Below are positions 38,220-46,985 of a stretch of 64,000 bases of DNA, piece after piece (the first letter of the stretch is position 1; the number at the start of each line of letters is the position of its first letter). The stretch lies in contig JADILZ010000046.1 of the NCBI GenBank assembly GCA_017695065.1, forward strand, positions 1 to 64,000, read 5' to 3'. This stretch comes from Candidatus Cryptobacteroides excrementipullorum. Lineage in GTDB: Bacteria > Bacteroidota > Bacteroidia > Bacteroidales > UBA932. Made by a program: the position numbers and the translations under genes. Below the pieces are notes generated by a model. The model made no database searches. It had not been told where the DNA came from and was given only the letters and a program-made list of their open reading frames with translations.

Positions 38220-40565
38220 CTATTGTCCTGATCCGGGCAAAGCACTTATTCCCCATGAAGAGGGCTCACTGCCCATATACAGTTCAAGTGTAGAACCGGC
38301 TGCAATGTCGGAGAATGAGACACGGGACTGCACCAACGGCTTGCCGTCCAGCACTGCCTTCTGTATATAGATATTCTCCGGGCTGTTGTCATGCGCTATC
38401 ACGGTGAATTTCCTGCCGTCAGCATATTCCGGGTCCAGGGTAAACTCTATCCTGTCGAATACCGGGCTTGTGATCTCCATCGTGGTCTCCCCCGGGCACA
38501 CCGGATGGATACCCGAGGCGGCCAGGACATACCATGCGGACATCTGGCCCGCGTCGTCGTTGCCCACGAGACCGTTCACTCCTTCGCCATAGGCGTGCGA
38601 GCAGATGAAACGGGTCCATTTCTGGGTCTTCCACGGCTCGCCGAGACGGTTGTACAGGAACGGGACGAAGTGGACAGGCTCGTTGGCATGGTTGTAATAC
38701 TGGTTCCAGAGCATGTTCTCCGGGGTGTTCGCGAAGAAATTGTCCAGATCCTTTATCACTTTTTCACGACCTCCCATCAGTTCCACCATACCGTCGATGT
38801 CATGAGGGACGAACCATCCCTGCTGATAAGGGTTGCACTCGATACAGCCGTACCATTCGGTAGTGCGGGCGTCCTCCGGCCAATCCTCCCAGGAGCCGTC
38901 TGCATGGCGCGGCCTGAACCATCCTTTCTCGGAGTCGAAAATATTCCTGTAGGCTTGTGACTGTAATGCAAAGCGGTCTGCTATGTCAGTCTTGCCGAGC
39001 GACTGCGCGAATTGTGAGACGCACCAGTCGAAGTATGCATATTCCAAGGTCTCGGAGATACAGAGTCCTGTCGGGGACCATCCGAGAGGCCCGTTCCCTG
39101 TCCTTTCCGAGCTGTTCACGGCGTATTCGAGTGCCTTGTCTGCATCGAACGTGCGTATCCCCTTGGCATATGCATCAGCTATGACAGAAAGTGCCGGGTT
39201 GCCGATCATGCAGCCTGAATATGAATTAAGGAACTCCCATCTTTCAAAGTACTCCCTGCCGCTCTGGTCTGCCATCGTAACCAGGGAATTTATAAGGTCG
39301 CTGACGACTTCCGGATTGATTATCGTCTGCAGCGGCATCAGGCTGCGGAAAGTATCCCAGCCGCTGAATATAGTGCGCTTGGTGAATGTACTGTCAGAAT
39401 TGTGTACTTTGTAATCGCCCCCGACATATCTTCCGTCCACATCGGCATATATCCTTGGGTCTATCAGCGAGTGGTAGAGTGCTGTATAGAACACTGTCTT
39501 GTCTTTTTCCGTCCCGCCTGAGATTTTTATACGACCGAGTTCCCTGTCCCACATGGAAAAGGCTTCCTGACGGACCTGGTCAAACGCCTTGCCGTCAATC
39601 TCATGCTCGAAATTCTTCCTCGCCCCGTCCATGTCCACGAACGAAATACCCACCTTGAGTGTGACCTGCTCTCCGGCGGATGTAGGGAATTCTGTAAAGA
39701 ATCCGACATGTTTACCTTCCATCTCAGGAATTCCTCTGAATATCTCGGCTTTGCTTACTCTCTCCAGATAAGGAAGACTTACCACCTCGTCTTTTTTACG
39801 CACCCAGCCTGAAGGTATATCGGCACTCCAGAAGCCGTAGTCCATCAACGGCCGGCTGAACTGTGCATAGAAATACACAGTATAACGGGCATTCCCGTCT
39901 CCATTCCCCCAGCCTCCCGTCTCCGGAGTGCATTTCATCCAGCCGGCAATGGTGCTGTCGTTTATAACCTTGATATACTGAGACTCGGATGTTCCTCCAA
40001 CTCGTCTCGCCAGGTCTATCTGAATGCGCGATAGCTCGTTCTCCGGATACGTGAAACGAAGTATCCCGCAATGTGGTGTGGCAGTACTTTCCACACGTAT
40101 GCCGTAATCAGTCAGGTCTGCCATATAATAGCCGGCCTGGGCCGTCTCGGTATCCTTGTCGTATGCAGAGCGCCATCCGGAAATGCTCCCGTCCTCCTTC
40201 CCGGCGATTGTCTTCATCGGTCCGGTTGTCGGCATCACAAGGAAATTGCCCAGGTCACCGAACCAGCCCACACCGCTCATCTGGGTGAAGGCGAACCCTT
40301 CGATTGTCTTGTGCTCGTAACTGTATCCGCTTGCATTGTCCCCTCCGGTAATGGTATTGGGGCTCACCTGCACCATCCCGTACGGAGTCGTCGCGCCCGG
40401 GAAAGTCTTGCCAAGGCCATGATACACACCAGCATCCCCGACACTTGTACTGGCTCCGATGAATGGATTAACATAGGAAGCCGGTGAAAAATCCTGCACC
40501 TCGTCCGTGCATGCGGTCATGGCCACAAGAGAGAGTGCCGGCATTATCATTTTTTTCAATCTCAT
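38220..40565 (-). CDS. GH92 family alpha-mannosidase
   Basis: YVNPFIGASTSVGDAGVYHGLGKTFPGATTPYGMVQVSPNT..., ECNPYQQGWFVPHDIDGMVELMGG, VGNDDAGQMSAWYVLAASG. Confidence 0.95.
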   Translation of the reverse strand: MRLKKMIMPALSLVAMTACTDEVQDFSPASYVNPFIGASTSVGDAGVYHGLGKTFPGATTPYGMVQVSPNTITGGDNASGYSYEHKTIEGFAFTQMSGVGWFGDLGNFLVMPTTGPMKTIAGKEDGSISGWRSAYDKDTETAQAGYYMADLTDYGIRVESTATPHCGILRFTYPENELSRIQIDLARRVGGTSESQYIKVINDSTIAGWMKCTPETGGWGNGDGNARYTVYFYAQFSRPLMDYGFWSADIPSGWVRKKDEVVSLPYLERVSKAEIFRGIPEMEGKHVGFFTEFPTSAGEQVTLKVGISFVDMDGARKNFEHEIDGKAFDQVRQEAFSMWDRELGRIKISGGTEKDKTVFYTALYHSLIDPRIYADVDGRYVGGDYKVHNSDSTFTKRTIFSGWDTFRSLMPLQTIINPEVVSDLINSLVTMADQSGREYFERWEFLNSYSGCMIGNPALSVIADAYAKGIRTFDADKALEYAVNSSERTGNGPLGWSPTGLCISETLEYAYFDWCVSQFAQSLGKTDIADRFALQSQAYRNIFDSEKGWFRPRHADGSWEDWPEDARTTEWYGCIECNPYQQGWFVPHDIDGMVELMGGREKVIKDLDNFFANTPENMLWNQYYNHANEPVHFVPFLYNRLGEPWKTQKWTRFICSHAYGEGVNGLVGNDDAGQMSAWYVLAASGIHPVCPGETTMEITSPVFDRIEFTLDPEYADGRKFTVIAHDNSPENIYIQKAVLDGKPLVQSRVSFSDIAAGSTLELYMGSEPSSWGISALPGSGQ

Positions 40566-40578
40566 ACTCTTAAAGCAA

Positions 40579-43158
40579 TTACAATGAAATCAGATATGTC
40601 CTTATCCCGAAACGAGGCATGGCCACCTCCATCTCCGGAGTCTTTCCGGAACGGGTGACGGCCGGAGTCCCGGTGACATTGCCGCGGAGGTCAGTCTCGG
40701 ACACGGATCCGGGGTTGAACCCGAACTTCACCTTGACAGGATCCCCGTCACCGGAAGCGTTGAACAGGCGGAGCACAAGGCCGTTGTCTGTCATGTATGC
40801 AGCCGAGATCTCATACCCCGTACCGCTGACATCAATGTACGATGCAGACCCTGACTTCCGCTGGTTTTCAGTACTGCACAGGAGCGGCTCGTTCCACGCC
40901 GCGCTCTCTTCCTGGATTCCTGCGCTGTCCCATTCCCCTGCATGAGGCACTATGGCATACCGTATTTCGGAAGGGCGGCTTATCTTATAGTCACGCCCCC
41001 AAAGCCCTCCGGATGAAATCTGGGCCGTCAGGCCCAGCGGGAATCCCGAGCCGTATGAATAGGAAGTGGTATGGTCTGAGAACAGGGCGAGCGAACTGCC
41101 GCCGTCCTTGCCGGCAAGGTCCACCCAGTTGAGAATGACATTGTGCTTGATATTGTCCCATGTCTCGAAGAAAGTATCCTCCAGGCGGCTGCGGCATACA
41201 TCGAACGGAGCGTTCTTGTAAAGCTGCGGGGCTTCCAGGGCCACAGGGAACAGCACATTGAGGGCATACCTGGTGTCATAGAACCCCCTCCTGTTTGCAT
41301 TGAAACCGTTTTCCTGGGCATATTTGCCTATCCGGACATCCTCGTCCCAGTCGATCCTGAGGCTGCAGTCGATTTTACGGTCGCCTTCCTTCAGTACAAC
41401 TGTCTGAGTATAAGGCACATCATCTATTGCACCACGAACTGTCACTGTCTTTACAAGCCCGTTGCCGGAGACCGTGACTTCGGCAGGAGAGTCGGCAGAA
41501 GAGTGGAACATGCCTTCTTCGTAGAAAAAGCCCTTGAGCTCGTTGATTCCTGTCCCGTGCTTCCTGTCGACATACTCCTTCCCGTCCTGGGTCTTGTCCA
41601 CAAGACTGGTGATCACCCCTCCCCTGGAGGCGTCAAAGACTATCCTGTACATATCGTTTTCAACCACTGCCTCGCCGGAAGAAACGGTCCTGGCCTCTCC
41701 TTTATATACCATACCGGTAGTCTTTCCCGGACGCTGTGCCTCCACAGAGACAGCTGTATAGCCGAACGCCGGTACATCCGCGGCAAAAACCAGTTCCGGA
41801 GTTCCGGATGAGAGGTCCAGTACAGATTCAAGGGTTTTCCCGGACGCGTCTTTTACAGAAACGCCTTCAGATCCGGCAAATCCGGAGGGGAGAGGGACAG
41901 AAACGACCTCGGAACGGGAATAACCTGTCGTGTTGAGCACCTTTATATAAAGTTTTCCGCCCTTTGCAGACCTGCCTGCTGAAAAAGAGGAAAGCGCCTC
42001 GTCTATTATATTACCGCAGATCGTGTCAGTGGACTCAGTCCACAAAGCGATGTTGTCGGCCCAGGTACCGCGGCTGTTGAGCCCGTTGTAAGGCACGATC
42101 CATGAGTCGTGGTGCTGTGCAAGCATAAGAGTGCGCCATGCCTCGTCCATTCTCTCCTGCCCGTATCTGAAACCGTTGTCCAGAGAGGCGATTGCTCCTG
42201 TCTTTTCCGCCTGGACAAGCATGTTCTCGCTGCCTCGAACCTGACGCGCGATAGTCTGGAGGACCTGACTGCCCCACATGAGGGCAGGCCGTACATCCTC
42301 CTGGGAAAAAACGTAGTCGTCATCGGTCCGTCCCGATGTCTTTTCCTCGAAATACTCTCTCCATGTCACATACACAGACCCGTTTCTTGTGCTGTCCGCA
42401 TATCCTATCCAAGGGCCGAATGTCCATCCGGCATCCTGGTAGCACATCCCCACGATATCCTTTATACCGGCCTTGCGGCAAGCTTCGATATATCCGTCTT
42501 CGTTCCCCCAGGCAGTAGTCTGCCATACGCTTCCTTCCTGAAGGTCTTCGCAGGCATATCTCGGAGAGGTCAGAATTGATGTCCCGTCAGGTCCTGTCCA
42601 GTTCACAAGCTCACCGCCATAAGGTGCGGAATATCCTCCCCAGCAGGTGTTGGGGCACTTCAGTGAGGCGTACTTGAAACCGAACTGGCGCAACACCTGC
42701 GGGAGGGCGCTGGTAAAACAAGGCTCTTCTACAGCATAAGTGCTAAACTCCACATCAGGGAAATGGCTGTGTATCTTCCGGATACCGTAGTCAAGCTGAC
42801 GGATTATGCTCTCTCCGGAAATGTTGTACATATAAGGCTGGGCGTATGCCGGATTGGTGAACTCAACCCTGTCGGACCCTGCCCATCCGGCGAATCTTCT
42901 GTACGCCTCCGGGGTGCGTACGGCCACCGTATCCCAGGTCTCAGGCTCTATCTCCAGGCACATCCTCCACTCTGGATATTTCTCCAGAAGTCCGGACATG
43001 TAGTCCGTGTATGTCTGCATAGGGTAATGCCCGTATACCCCTCCGTGGAATCCGTCCACGAAATAGATATGCTCCTGTCCCTGGGCGCAAAGGCCGCTGT
43101 TCCCGGACATGGCCGGAAGCAAAAGCACTGCAATTGCCGATATAATGACTTTTCTCAT
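40579..43158 (-). CDS. GH38-like alpha-mannosidase-family protein
   Basis: LAQHHDSWIVPYN, EEPCFTSALPQVLRQFGFKYASLK, GH38-type C-terminal beta-sandwich; N-terminal metal motif differs from canonical. Confidence 0.75.
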   Translation of the reverse strand: MRKVIISAIAVLLLPAMSGNSGLCAQGQEHIYFVDGFHGGVYGHYPMQTYTDYMSGLLEKYPEWRMCLEIEPETWDTVAVRTPEAYRRFAGWAGSDRVEFTNPAYAQPYMYNISGESIIRQLDYGIRKIHSHFPDVEFSTYAVEEPCFTSALPQVLRQFGFKYASLKCPNTCWGGYSAPYGGELVNWTGPDGTSILTSPRYACEDLQEGSVWQTTAWGNEDGYIEACRKAGIKDIVGMCYQDAGWTFGPWIGYADSTRNGSVYVTWREYFEEKTSGRTDDDYVFSQEDVRPALMWGSQVLQTIARQVRGSENMLVQAEKTGAIASLDNGFRYGQERMDEAWRTLMLAQHHDSWIVPYNGLNSRGTWADNIALWTESTDTICGNIIDEALSSFSAGRSAKGGKLYIKVLNTTGYSRSEVVSVPLPSGFAGSEGVSVKDASGKTLESVLDLSSGTPELVFAADVPAFGYTAVSVEAQRPGKTTGMVYKGEARTVSSGEAVVENDMYRIVFDASRGGVITSLVDKTQDGKEYVDRKHGTGINELKGFFYEEGMFHSSADSPAEVTVSGNGLVKTVTVRGAIDDVPYTQTVVLKEGDRKIDCSLRIDWDEDVRIGKYAQENGFNANRRGFYDTRYALNVLFPVALEAPQLYKNAPFDVCRSRLEDTFFETWDNIKHNVILNWVDLAGKDGGSSLALFSDHTTSYSYGSGFPLGLTAQISSGGLWGRDYKISRPSEIRYAIVPHAGEWDSAGIQEESAAWNEPLLCSTENQRKSGSASYIDVSGTGYEISAAYMTDNGLVLRLFNASGDGDPVKVKFGFNPGSVSETDLRGNVTGTPAVTRSGKTPEMEVAMPRFGIRTYLISL

Positions 43159-43170
43159 GGTGCGGTATCA

Positions 43171-44553
43171 TTATTTGCTGCGGAGAGAAATGCGGTGCTC
43201 CACAGGTTTGTTTATCTGGTAAATCCTGTCTGTAAGCATATTCATTTCGGCTATACGGGTGTCACGCACATCCTTGTGCATCAGCCTGGCATAAGTGTCC
43301 CTGTGGATTCCGGCCCATATATCCTGCGTCTTGTATTTGTCGATAGCCTCCACGGCCTTCCGGTCGTTAGCGTCAAGCAATCCTTTCGGCTTCATGAAGC
43401 CGTACTGCATCCATGCATAATCCCGGAAACTGCGCTCAATCTCCCATCTCCATTCGTTCAGATACATCACCTGGAGAGCCTGCTGGTACTGTGGGGACCA
43501 TGTAAGTTCTGCCATATTGATTCCCTTTGACAGCTCGTCTCCGTTCCAGACTCCGAGAGGCTGCCCGTCGATAAGGAGTTCATAATCACCTTTCAGACCT
43601 GTGACTTTCAGTATCTCCTGATTCATCTCTTCCATGAAAGGGACCATCTTCAGTGCACCTGCCTGGGCTCTATGGGACCCGAAGCCGCGGGCGACAGTAT
43701 CGAGCGGATATGGAAGGGATTCAGCAAGATATGTGAACGATATTCCTGTGCGGTCTTTCCTCAAGTCCGATATGGCGCAATTCTCTGTCCTGACCACATT
43801 GGCAGATGGGGCATCAATCTCTATGTCAGCGACTTTTTTACCTGCAAAACCCTGCGCTTTGAGAAAAAGATATGCCATGACCATATGACCGTCATTATCC
43901 GGGTGGATACGGTCTCCCATAGTGATGGTAAAAGAAGGATCTTCAGCCTGCATTTTTGCAGCGACCTCCACAAGTGGCTTGCTGAAATCGATGAAATCCC
44001 AGCCGTTCCTTTCTGCTGCAGCCTTCTGGTAAGCCACCACACGGTCCATGACAGCGTTCTTTCCTTTGAACGGCACATTCCCGTCTATCTGCGCCGTCTC
44101 ATCATAAGGAGAGCCGCCTATCATCACGATATGGACATTATCCAGTGCAAGCAGCCGCTTCTCGATCTTGTCAAAGTTGGAGATACATTCCCTGTATCGT
44201 TTTTCGCCATACTTGTCGGCACCTTTCTGGTTGTACTCGACATACCCGGTATCGTTCATTCCGAACGTTACCATGAGCACAGTCGGTTTCTTGCTGAATA
44301 CATCCCCGTCAAGGCGCTCATACATGTCTCCTGCCGTATTGCCACCTATCCCGGCATTGAAAACTTTCACATCCATATAAGGGAATCTGGTCATATAATA
44401 GAGCCAGATATAGGAATGATAGTGGCCTCCGTCAGTTATGCTGTCCCCAAGATATACCGCACGGTCACCGCCGGTGAATGGGACAACCGTCTGGGCCAAC
44501 GCCGCAACGCTGAGCCCGAAGGCCGCAGCCATAGTGAAGAAAAGACGTTTCAT
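43171..44553 (-). CDS. SGNH/GDSL hydrolase family protein (putative carbohydrate esterase)
   Basis: RAVYLGDSITDGGHYHSYIWLYY..., VFNAGIGGNTAGDMYERL, TVLMVTFGMNDTGY, MGDRIHPDNDGHMVMA. Confidence 0.88.
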   Translation of the reverse strand: MKRLFFTMAAAFGLSVAALAQTVVPFTGGDRAVYLGDSITDGGHYHSYIWLYYMTRFPYMDVKVFNAGIGGNTAGDMYERLDGDVFSKKPTVLMVTFGMNDTGYVEYNQKGADKYGEKRYRECISNFDKIEKRLLALDNVHIVMIGGSPYDETAQIDGNVPFKGKNAVMDRVVAYQKAAAERNGWDFIDFSKPLVEVAAKMQAEDPSFTITMGDRIHPDNDGHMVMAYLFLKAQGFAGKKVADIEIDAPSANVVRTENCAISDLRKDRTGISFTYLAESLPYPLDTVARGFGSHRAQAGALKMVPFMEEMNQEILKVTGLKGDYELLIDGQPLGVWNGDELSKGINMAELTWSPQYQQALQVMYLNEWRWEIERSFRDYAWMQYGFMKPKGLLDANDRKAVEAIDKYKTQDIWAGIHRDTYARLMHKDVRDTRIAEMNMLTDRIYQINKPVEHRISLRSK

Positions 44554-44606
44554 GTCAGTTATTGTTTTATGTTATCCGTTTTACATATTATCTATCCTTT
44601 TTCCTG

Positions 44607-46793
44607 TCAGTTTCCGAACGATGGAGGAAGCTGCTCCCGCCCCCAGTTGCCTGAAGGTCTAGTTGATGTGGTGTATTCGACTACAGCCCCGTTGCACACA
44701 TCCTCCCAAGAGATCCAGGCTTTGGCATGAGGCTTCCCGTCAATCTTGAGTCCTGTAGTATAAATCCTGGTTTCAGACCCTCCTGCAATGACAAGATCCC
44801 CGTTTTCAAGATGTACAGTAATCTTCTCGAATATCGGGGTGTTCAAGGCGAAGCCTCCGATTCCGGGAATCATCGGATACATTCCCATGCAGGCGAATAC
44901 ATACCACGCCCCCATTGTGCCAAGATCATCGTTGCCCGGCAGGCCGTCCGGTGCAGCGGAGTAGTGGTCGTTTATGATTCTGTTGACAACTTCGGAAGTC
45001 TTGTCAGGTCTTCCCACCCAGTCATAAATCCACGGTATCTGGAAACTGGGCTCATTGCCGCAGGCATACCAGTCCTGTACATAGTTGGCATCCAGACGCC
45101 TGAAGAGCTCGTCCAGACGCTTCTCGGCGATTTCCGGGCCTCCGATGATGTCGATAAGGCCGGCTATATTGAACGGCACCATCCAGAAATAATTCGGATA
45201 GGTGGATTCTCTCCAGTCCTCGCCAAGGGACTTCCACGACCCGTCCGCATTCCTGGACTGCAGCCATCCTGTCTCCGGATTATAAAGGTTTTTCCACTGC
45301 TGGGCCCGCCCTGAATAATGCCAGTCGGCAAATTCGTCTCCGCATGCATACAAGGCAAACTTCCCGATAGCAAAGTCCGATGTGCTGTACTCCAGATGCT
45401 CTGAGACGTTCCACCAGCCCTTGTCCTTATACTGCTGGAGACCCGGACGTTCCTCGATATCCTGGGATTTGAGCCCCGGAATCTCGGCATTGTTCTTCAT
45501 CAGCCCGAATACCGGGAGCGGATCATAATCCCTTGCCCCGAAGGCCCATGCATTAGCTATCAGTGCAGGAGTAGGGTCACCCTGCATTATTCCGGTCTCG
45601 ATATTGGCCATCACCCATCTTGGAAGTGCCCCTCCGGACTGCTCCGCGAAATCCCTGTGAGACCGTACCACAGCGGAGGCGACATCAGGATCAAGCATTG
45701 CAAGCAACTGTATCTGGGTACGGTAAGTATCCCAATTGCTGAAAGACGTATAATGGACATCCCGACTGCGGTGAACCTTGAAATCAGCCCCCATATACTC
45801 ACCGTTCACGTCACTGCATATATTCGGATGTATCAGGGCATGATACAGATGTGTATAGAACTGTACCTTCCTGAGTGGATCGGTCCCGTGCACTTCTATC
45901 TTACCGAGATATTTATCCCATGCTCCTTCGGCAGACTCTCTTACGGAATCAAAAGACCATCCGGGATTTTCCGCACGGAGATTTTCCCTGGCGTTCTCCA
46001 CAGACACATAAGACACACCTATTTTATATTGTATCTTCCTTCCGCCGCGAGTATCGAACGTGAAGTACACCCCAGAGCTTTCTCCCTCTGCAAAACTTGC
46101 CTCTCTTAGAAGCCTGTCGCCTTTCCACACGCCTGTCTCGAGTGCCTCGGCATCAAATTCAGCAACGAAATACACTTTATAAGGAGTTCTCACCCCGCAG
46201 AAATTCCCTCCTTCTGCATATCCTTCACAGCTCGAAGGTCCGGTAATGCATACCGCAGCCTGGGAAATCGGTGTAGCAGATATTCCTGCTCCTATTATTA
46301 TTGTCCCTTTCCCGTCCGGACAATCCTCCGGGAATACATACCTTGCCATACCTGTCCTAGGTGTCACGGAAAGTTCCGCAAGGATTCCACCGTCCACCTC
46401 AGCCTGATAATATCCGGCATGCCCCTTCTCGGAAGAAATGCTGACCCTGTTGCCGAAAAGCTCTGATGGAGAGCCGTCGACACCTCCTTTCACAGGAAGA
46501 GTAGGGAAATTGCCCATGTGCCGGCAACCGGCGCCGCTGAGCTGGTTGATGACAAAACCTCCACGGCGGGCAAAGTAAGTAGGAGTGAACTGCACCATCC
46601 CGAAAGGACGTGTGGCTCCAGGATAGACGAATCCGGCTACAAGGCCGGCACCTTCCGTCCCGATAAGAGTGTTCACCGTACATGAAAGGCTCTCTCCTGA
46701 AACCTCAGCATGCAGTGAGAAGGACGTGTATGCAGACAAGATCATGGCAGCGCCACATGCCGCTGCCAGTTTTTTTACAATCATAGCAGACAT
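44607..46793 (-). CDS. GH92 family alpha-mannosidase (start 46784-46802 uncertain)
   Basis: VNTLIGTEGAGLVAGFVYPGATRPFGMVQFTPTYFARRGGFVINQLSGAGCRHMGNFP..., LPGNDDLGTMGAWYVFACMGMYPMIPG. ORF-track start at 46916 would lie inside the promoter. Confidence 0.93.
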   Translation of the reverse strand: MSAMIVKKLAAACGAAMILSAYTSFSLHAEVSGESLSCTVNTLIGTEGAGLVAGFVYPGATRPFGMVQFTPTYFARRGGFVINQLSGAGCRHMGNFPTLPVKGGVDGSPSELFGNRVSISSEKGHAGYYQAEVDGGILAELSVTPRTGMARYVFPEDCPDGKGTIIIGAGISATPISQAAVCITGPSSCEGYAEGGNFCGVRTPYKVYFVAEFDAEALETGVWKGDRLLREASFAEGESSGVYFTFDTRGGRKIQYKIGVSYVSVENARENLRAENPGWSFDSVRESAEGAWDKYLGKIEVHGTDPLRKVQFYTHLYHALIHPNICSDVNGEYMGADFKVHRSRDVHYTSFSNWDTYRTQIQLLAMLDPDVASAVVRSHRDFAEQSGGALPRWVMANIETGIMQGDPTPALIANAWAFGARDYDPLPVFGLMKNNAEIPGLKSQDIEERPGLQQYKDKGWWNVSEHLEYSTSDFAIGKFALYACGDEFADWHYSGRAQQWKNLYNPETGWLQSRNADGSWKSLGEDWRESTYPNYFWMVPFNIAGLIDIIGGPEIAEKRLDELFRRLDANYVQDWYACGNEPSFQIPWIYDWVGRPDKTSEVVNRIINDHYSAAPDGLPGNDDLGTMGAWYVFACMGMYPMIPGIGGFALNTPIFEKITVHLENGDLVIAGGSETRIYTTGLKIDGKPHAKAWISWEDVCNGAVVEYTTSTRPSGNWGREQLPPSFGN

Positions 46794-46823
46794 TTCGGTC
46801 ATCAGCTTATATGTGTACGGGTG

Positions 46824-46878
46824 CAAAAATATCATCCTGTGCAGACTAAAAGGTACACTTTCCTTGCAAAAAAGTATA
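46824..46878 (-). promoter_or_regulatory. Operon B promoter with HTCS operator-like element (site b)
   Basis: Minus-strand -7 TATTTTTG (46824-46831), 15-nt spacer, 32-bp element 46847-46878 (minus strand TATACTTTTTTGCAAGGAAAGTGTACCTTTTA). Confidence 0.7.
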
Positions 46879-46912
46879 CTGCCGCCAAATCCGGAACGGC
46901 AAGGACCAGAAT

Positions 46913-46946
46913 GCAACCGGGTTGCGTTACGTTATCCATACTTTTG
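46913..46946 (+). promoter_or_regulatory. Metal-efflux operon promoter with perfect dyad GCAACC-G-GGTTGC
   Basis: GCAACCGGGTTGC at 46913-46925 and TACTTTTG at 46939-46946. Confidence 0.5.
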
Positions 46947-46985
46947 CAGCCGGTGAACCAGAAAAACCAAAAACCGGATATAAAT

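Noticed and set aside
43672-44730. 352-aa plus-strand ORF
   Set aside because: Antisense to the SGNH hydrolase and the GH92 end; composition looks like a shadow ORF.
46821-46985. N-terminal extension of the efflux adaptor (start 46821)
   Set aside because: Would run through the divergent promoter region; MNKRTIITGISAMFLLWSCG at 46986 is a clear lipoprotein signal.
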